NCBI GenBank assembly: GCA_010279815.1 | Contig: QEOQ01000207.1 | Span: 150,547 to 214,546 of the forward strand | Length of the DNA stretch: 64,000 nt | Direction: 5' to 3' | From: Brachionus plicatilis | Taxonomy: Eukaryota; Rotifera; Eurotatoria; Ploima; Brachionidae | Shown: positions 58,515 through 64,000 of the stretch, one piece after another | How positions within the stretch are numbered: position 1 is the stretch's first letter | Layout: each line of letters begins with the position of its first letter | Program-made: the position numbers and the translations under genes | Notes under the pieces: generated by a model | What the model saw: the letters and a program-made list of their open reading frames with translations, nothing else | What the model was told of the DNA's origin: nothing | Databases searched by the model: none

Positions 58515-60425
58515 AATTTATCTCTTTAGTTAGTTTAGACATTATTTGCTTTATTAAACAACATAATCGAATATGTTTGTTTTTGATCTCTTTATTAATA
58601 CTAGCTTGGAAAAATGCTTAGTTTTTTTATTGCTTGTTGAAGTAATTAAAATATTTTCAAATAAATATCAGTTCATCAATTTTATGGCTTTGGGACTAAA
58701 GTATGTTTGTTACTAGGATCTCCATATTATAATGTATTTCTTTTAATGAAGATTACATTTTTCATTTCAAAAAGAATCGATCAAGCAAAATAAGCAATTT
58801 CAGCAAAACATTTTAGAATAATTGAATTTCAGACTGTTAAAATTATATTTTCTCACTAAGCTTTTATTCTATTTTTGTTAAGTCAAAAGGATATGGGACT
58901 ATCAGCCTTTTTTTAATTTCTGTAAAATATTTTTAAAAAGTGATTTATTTTGATTTAAAAAGCCAATTCAATTTTTTATTTAAAGTAATAACTCGAAAAG
59001 TATTCAAGTTGTTGCTTTAAAAAAATTCCAAATACTAAATAACAATTTCAGTTTTATTAAGAGTGGTACAAAAGAAACGTAAAAAAATTCACGAGCATGA
59101 TTATTAAAAAAAAAAAACAAAAACCGTTCTAAAGTAAAATTTTTTCGACTCTTTCCCTGAGCTGAACCAGTTTTCGTATTAGTTTTAGTTGGGAGAAAGG
59201 GTTGCGTTCTGTGATAGGAACTGATACTTTTAAATTTAAATTTGGAAGAATTTTTGTTTAATTTTTCAAAATAAGAACTTTTTTAAAGGATGATTTTTTG
59301 AGTTTTAAAACAAAATTTTTAAACCATTACAATCAAAATAAACGATAAAATTGCTAAATTGGATCATTTAAATAATTTAATATAATTTAAAAAATTAGAG
59401 TTTATTATAGTTATTTTGCAGATTTAAAATTAAAGTTTATGAACAAGAAATTGAATTTGACAAAAACCAAGACATTCACATTGACTTCATTTTGTTAATT
59501 TTATTTTTGTAATTTTTCAAGCATATCAATCATTTCATAGAAGATTCATTCTATATCAACAAAACACATGCCAGAGTTAGTAAGGTATCCAAATTTTTAG
59601 AATTCGAATAAGTTAAATTTTACTTAAGCAAGTTTAGCATGTAATTTTTATCGAGTTTGTTTTAAGTTTTCTAATAATGATAGACAATATCTTTAAAAGA
59701 TTAAATTAATTAAAAAATATTGCGAACCTAATTACTTGAATTATAAATCCTAGTATTCAAATTTTGGGAATAAAAAATTCAGTATTTAAAACAATTGAAA
59801 ATAGAAGAAATTTTCTATTTTTAAATTAAGCAAAAGTAGTTCAAAGTAGAAACTTATAATATTAATTGTGTTAAATAATTTTTAATGATTGATGTTCCTT
59901 TTGATTAAAAAACGAATAAATTATCTATCAATGTATAAATATTTATTTTATCGAAATATTCAATAATTAATATTATCATTTATGATCTTATAATTCTAGA
60001 TTTTCAATATTCTTCGCTCGCTCCTGTTGGTTTTTGCTAAAAACATTTCTTTCAAATGCTAGAAAAGATTATTTTTGGATAAATCTCTAATGAATCATGG
60101 GCTTTAAACAACTCGAAGAATTTCTTAAGTGTTGTTTTCAAGTGTTACATAATTAAAAGAATGTTGACAAAATAATAAGTTATTTGAAAAAAAATTGTAT
60201 CTAAAAGTTAAAACTACTAGAAGATTAATTTTATTTTTTTAAATCTAAAAACTTTTTTATTTCGAAATAATTAACAATTTTAAAAAGCGGAGTCCAAAAT
60301 AAATTATTTAAATAAATAAATTTAGATATTTTTTGCTAGATTTATTGTTTTATTTTTAGATATTAAATAAATGAAGTGTTTAGAAGATGAAAAATTCTAA
60401 AATATTTTAACATTTTATAATTAAA
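58515..60425. other. AT-rich spacer
   Basis: No gene, RNA or clear repeat was recognised. Confidence 0.45.
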
Positions 60426-61934
60426 ATGACCAGTCTTGAAATAAAGAGACTCGATTCCGAAAATGTGACACGAACTTCAAGCAAATCATCTATCATTTCT
60501 CCTACACGTTCCAATCTAAAGATAATTTTGAACTCGTCTCCACCTCAAACTGCTCCGAAGACCCCATCAGCTCACAAAAATGATAAAGAAATTCCGATAA
60601 ACATTGTCAAATCGGCATCGTATGCAAGAGAAAAAAGTCAACAATCAGAACAAATCAGCCCTAACATGAGTCTTGAAAATTCAAATTTGAGCAATTCAGA
60701 TAATATACCTGACATAAATACAGACACGTTAAGGTTCAACAAATACGGATTCATTCAGTCCGCAAAGACCGAGGAAATTTACTCGGACACCCAGCCTAGC
60801 AAAACAGATACGCTAAAAAAAATATTCAAAAGTCCCAATAACACTTTGAATCGAACTAAGGAACAAGAGCCTGACGACACGGACTCAATGCACACAATAT
60901 CCACCAAGTCAAATATTACCAATCTAAAAGATTACATTCAGAATACGGATGTGGAAGAATTTTCCGAAAATATTCCCATCAAAGTAATTCAGCTGCGAGA
61001 GCTTAAATGGGTCGAGATGCTGAAAAATTTTGACGAATGGATGGACAAAAGATTTAGGAAAATAAAGTCTCGTTGTCGCAAGGGAATTCCTCAGTCAATG
61101 CGCAGCAAGGCTTGGATGCATCTAACCGGAGCAATTTTACTCAAAAAAAATAAGCCCAACTATTACAACGAGTGTTTGAATAACCCGAATAATTTAGATG
61201 TAGCCAAGTATATTGAGGATATCAAAAAAGACTTGCACCGTCAATTTCCGAGCCATGAGATATTCATGAAGCGAGAAGGCCGCCAAATGTTATTTAATGT
61301 TTTAAAAGCATATGCGGTGCATAATAGAGAAGTAGGCTATTGCCAAGCACAGGGTCCCATAGCTGCTTTGCTACTCATGCACATGCCCGAAGAAGACGCA
61401 TTTTGGATGCTGGTAAGAATAAGTGATTTTTACTTGAAGGAGTATTACAAGCCAGGATTGGAAAAGGTCCAAATAGATGGACATTCACTGTTCAATCTGT
61501 TCAAAAAAGAAAATTTGCCTGCTTATAAACTAATGGTCAGTCAGAGCATTGACCCAGTATTATACATGACCGAGTGGTTTATGTGCGTTTATGCACGCAC
61601 GTTGCCATGGTGCACAGTTCTTAGAGTGTGGGACATGTTTTTTTGTGAAGGAATCAAAGTATTGTACAGAGTTGGACTCTATTTGATGCTAAGTGCGTTC
61701 AGTGATAAACAAAAATTTCAAAGATGCCAACAACAAGGCATGTACGAAACCCTGAACTTGCTAAAAAATTTACCAATTGATTCTCTGACAGAAGCTGAGT
61801 TGGTACGCGAGAGTTCTATGATAAAAATAAGTGAATCGGAATTGAGAAAAGCGTTCGAAAAAAGTCGGGCCGAGTTTTCCAAGGAAAAAAACGAAAAATT
61901 CAAGAAAACAGCGAACAAGAAAAAAATTAATTAA
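60426..61934 (+). CDS. TBC1D10: TBC1D10-type Rab GTPase-activating protein
   Basis: Intronless, 502 residues. Residues 1-185 are Ser/Thr/Asn-rich and disordered with Ser-Pro sites. The TBC domain spans about 218-440: LRELKWVEMLKNFDEWM leads in, then KGIPQSMRSKAWMHLTG, the arginine finger Arg272 in IKKDLHRQFPSHEIF, the glutamine finger Gln307 in GYCQAQGPIAA, EDAFWMLVRI, IDPVLYMTEWFMCVYARTLP, and LRVWDMFFCEGIKVLYRVGL. This closely follows EPI64/TBC1D10 proteins, which inactivate Rab27A/Rab35-class GTPases in membrane traffic. The tail is Lys/Glu-rich. Both catalytic fingers are intact, so it should be active; the target Rab is inferred from the family. Confidence 0.92.
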   Translation: MTSLEIKRLDSENVTRTSSKSSIISPTRSNLKIILNSSPPQTAPKTPSAHKNDKEIPINIVKSASYAREKSQQSEQISPNMSLENSNLSNSDNIPDINTDTLRFNKYGFIQSAKTEEIYSDTQPSKTDTLKKIFKSPNNTLNRTKEQEPDDTDSMHTISTKSNITNLKDYIQNTDVEEFSENIPIKVIQLRELKWVEMLKNFDEWMDKRFRKIKSRCRKGIPQSMRSKAWMHLTGAILLKKNKPNYYNECLNNPNNLDVAKYIEDIKKDLHRQFPSHEIFMKREGRQMLFNVLKAYAVHNREVGYCQAQGPIAALLLMHMPEEDAFWMLVRISDFYLKEYYKPGLEKVQIDGHSLFNLFKKENLPAYKLMVSQSIDPVLYMTEWFMCVYARTLPWCTVLRVWDMFFCEGIKVLYRVGLYLMLSAFSDKQKFQRCQQQGMYETLNLLKNLPIDSLTEAELVRESSMIKISESELRKAFEKSRAEFSKEKNEKFKKTANKKKIN

Positions 61935-63740
61935 TGTTTTGTAAAATTTAGTCAATTTTTTTATTTTTTTAAATATTTATTTAGAAGCCATGAAAAACTT
62001 AAATGGCTCTTGGTTCCATAAATTAATGGTATGGTTTTTTTTTTCAGAATCGTCATTATTTTTGCATTTAATTTATCAAACAGTAGACACACACTCCATT
62101 TTTTTGGAGTAATCTAAATTTCATAAATCTTGTTAATAATCACTTTATCATTTTTTAATAATTTTAAAAAATTAATCTAATAAAGCAAGTCTTAATTGTG
62201 AGAGTATGTGCTGTTTGAACAACAAGTTGATTATGATTTTTGATTTTTTTTTATATTTTTTGTTTGTTAAAATATTATTAATAAATCATTATTAGCTAAT
62301 TTTATTTTTATTCAGTAAAAATAATGATTAAACAAATAAAATAAAGATAAAAATGAATGAAGCCTCTTAACGACGATATTTTTAGCGGTCTAAAAAACTG
62401 GTTAGTTCGTAGCTAACATGTAACTTCTCAGTTATTATTCCATAGTTACTATTTATATATTTTGGTATTTTAATTTCTAAAAGAATATATTTTGTAATTT
62501 TTTTGATTCATTTGCAAGTGTTTTTATGGGAAAATACTTCTCTTATGATTTAAAATAAACGATTAAAACTTCACTGCTTCTTTTATATTTAAATGGCTAA
62601 TAGAAGAATAGTTAGCCTACAACTTATATTTTTGTTTGTTAAAATATTATTAATAAATCATTATTAGCTAATTTTATTTTTATTTAATAAAAATATTGTT
62701 ATTAACCTTGAAAAAGAAAGTTTCTTCCGGATCTGTTAAGATCTGGAAGTTCGCGTTTTTAACACAAATAAAAATAAAGTAATTAAATAATAAAGTTCAT
62801 GGTCATGATCAAATGATCAAAACGTAATTCATTATAGTATTAATAAAAATGATGAAATTAGCTTTTATTAATTTTTTTTAAACCAAACACAAGATGTTTA
62901 CTATTTTAATTAAAAAAAAAAACAACTTTTTTTTTCTAATCGATTTTTAATTGATTTTTCTAAAATCTTTATTTTGAAAACTAAAAAGACAAATTTAAAA
63001 GCTACATTAAGGCATCCAAATTGAAACTTAAAATGAAATTTAAATATTAATTAAAATATATTACGGCAAAAAAAAGTTAAATTTTGAATTGCAAAATTTA
63101 AAAATATTGATTAAGATATCATTTTTACTTCATTCAAATTTCATATTTTAGTTAAAGATTAAACAATTTACGTTTAAATAAGTTTAGTTATTTATTATAA
63201 AAAAAATGATTAATGATACCTTTTTATTAAACTCAAAAACTAAAAATTTTGATTAGTAATTTATATTTGATCATGGACTTCAATTTGCCGTTGGTGTTAT
63301 AGTTATTGAGAGAACTACAACAATATGATTAAACAAATAAAATAAAGATAAAAATAAAACTAGCTTCTTAAAGACGATATTTAGACCAAATAATAAAAAT
63401 TCTCACATTTTTATTTAAATTTACCAAGTTTATAACAAATTTATAGTACTTGAATATTTATTTTAAATTGTTGTTTAACACTAATGGATTTTAGATAGAC
63501 CAGATACAATTCATATGGTGTATTCTGTTGCATTCAGTCTTATTAATTTTTTTGATATGGCGGCATCGTTGTCGATAATAATTGTTTAGATTATGAAATA
63601 AGATTTGAGATTATAAGTTTGATAGATTCAAAAATATTAATAGCATTTTCAGAATTAAAAAATATTGTTGTATCTTAGAATAAAAAGTAAGATATTCTTC
63701 TCTTTTCAAAAAAAATATAATCAATGTAGAAGGGATTTTT
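61935..63740. repeat. 3' spacer with duplicated AT-rich segments
   Basis: 62250-62330 and 62625-62695 share TTTGTTTGTTAAAATATTAT, AATAAATCATTATTAGCTAA and further bases almost without change. ATTAAACAAATAAAATAAAG and following bases at about 62325 recur at 63326. The CATGGTCATGATC repeat at 62799 is shared with 45859. They look like fragments of one dispersed family; no coding frame is seen. Confidence 0.55.
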
Positions 63741-63760
63741 GAAAAAAATTTTTTTTTAGA

Positions 63761-63960
63761 TCAAAAAATTCGAGAAAAATGTGGACCAATATAATCAGGA
63801 AACTCAACTATAACTTCCAATTGTAAATACTCAATTTGGGAGTCTTCTTTTAATATCATATCTTTAATTACTGCATATTTAATATTCAGGATACCTCTTG
63901 TAGTCCATTCATTTGATGTCAAAAACACCTAACATCCATTGCCAGATAGAGGAAATTTAC
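63761..63960 (-). pseudogene. PIF1-type helicase relic (Helitron or helicase-family fragment)
   Basis: The minus strand from about 63951 reads FPLSGNGC, a stop (63931-63929), then VFLTSNEWTTRGILNIKYAV, IKDMI, LEVIVEFPDYIGPHFSRIF and a stop at 63761. The pattern GC-VmLt-N-W---G-vN, then V-vEF--Y-GP-F, is that of the region after the ATPase core in PIF1-like helicases, common in Helitron-type elements of invertebrates. The in-frame stop and missing Gly-Ala of the usual VNGA mark it as decayed. It extends toward the window edge, so its source cannot be settled here. Confidence 0.65.
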
Positions 63961-64000
63961 TTTAAAAAAGACATGCTTAATTCAATTAATTTTTAGTCGC

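Overview
The window is AT-rich animal DNA. Most recognisable genes are metazoan-type and split by very short introns (about 38-56 bases, GT..AG, AAG/TAG acceptors), set in long, very AT-rich spacers with decayed non-LTR retrotransposons, foldback MITEs and a tRNA-derived SINE. This architecture, a DEG/ENaC channel and the mix of families suggest a small invertebrate; a monogonont rotifer (Brachionus-like) is my best guess, inferred and not proven.

Highlight: positions 15379-20954 hold what reads as a complete minimal carbapenem antibiotic pathway of bacterial origin inside the animal genome. One 805-residue intronless ORF fuses a CarA-type beta-lactam synthetase (N-terminal) to a CarB-type carboxymethylproline synthase (C-terminal, crotonase fold). 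Around it sit three diverged intronless CarC-type Fe(II)/2-oxoglutarate carbapenem synthases. In Pectobacterium, CarB makes carboxymethylproline from malonyl-CoA and the proline-pathway intermediate GSA/P5C, CarA closes the beta-lactam ring, and CarC epimerises and desaturates it; both starting materials are ordinary animal metabolites. No dedicated bacterial immunity gene (CarF/CarG type) is seen, which would fit an animal host without peptidoglycan.

Layout. 1-4600: AT-rich spacer. 4603-5906: SLC25A26-like mitochondrial carrier (5 exons). 6662-8232: aldo-keto reductase-like protein with a damaged catalytic tetrad (4 exons). 9913-11562: haem catalase (4 exons). 11723-15060: a hAT-like MITE and three LINE reverse-transcriptase relics, two on + and one on -. 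15379-20954: the car cluster. 20955-29190: repeat-rich tract with copies of a GC-richer SINE/LINE-3'-like element, tandemly related repeats, a second MITE and a pogo-like TIR element. 29246-30626: DEG/ENaC channel. 31569-32624 (-): HEAAH metallopeptidase-like protein. 33533-33900: tRNA-derived SINE. 35093-36019: Tctex1-domain dynein light chain. 36401-37183 (-): tetraspanin (2 exons). 37184-44422: AT-rich desert with two foldbacks. 44423-45331: disordered protein of unknown function. 46495-48168 (-): type II membrane EGF/serine-protease homologue lacking catalytic His and Ser (7 exons). 49160-49600: LINE 3' end. 50943-51483: RNA polymerase I subunit RPA12. 51603-54118: C9orf78/TLS1 homologue whose first intron carries a near-perfect foldback. 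56077-56474: third MITE copy. 57597-58514: ATPAF2. 60426-61934: TBC1D10-type Rab GAP. 63761-63960 (-): PIF1-type helicase relic.

Apart from the car genes, neighbours show no shared pathway; the cluster looks like an island inserted into transposon-rich DNA between ordinary housekeeping genes.
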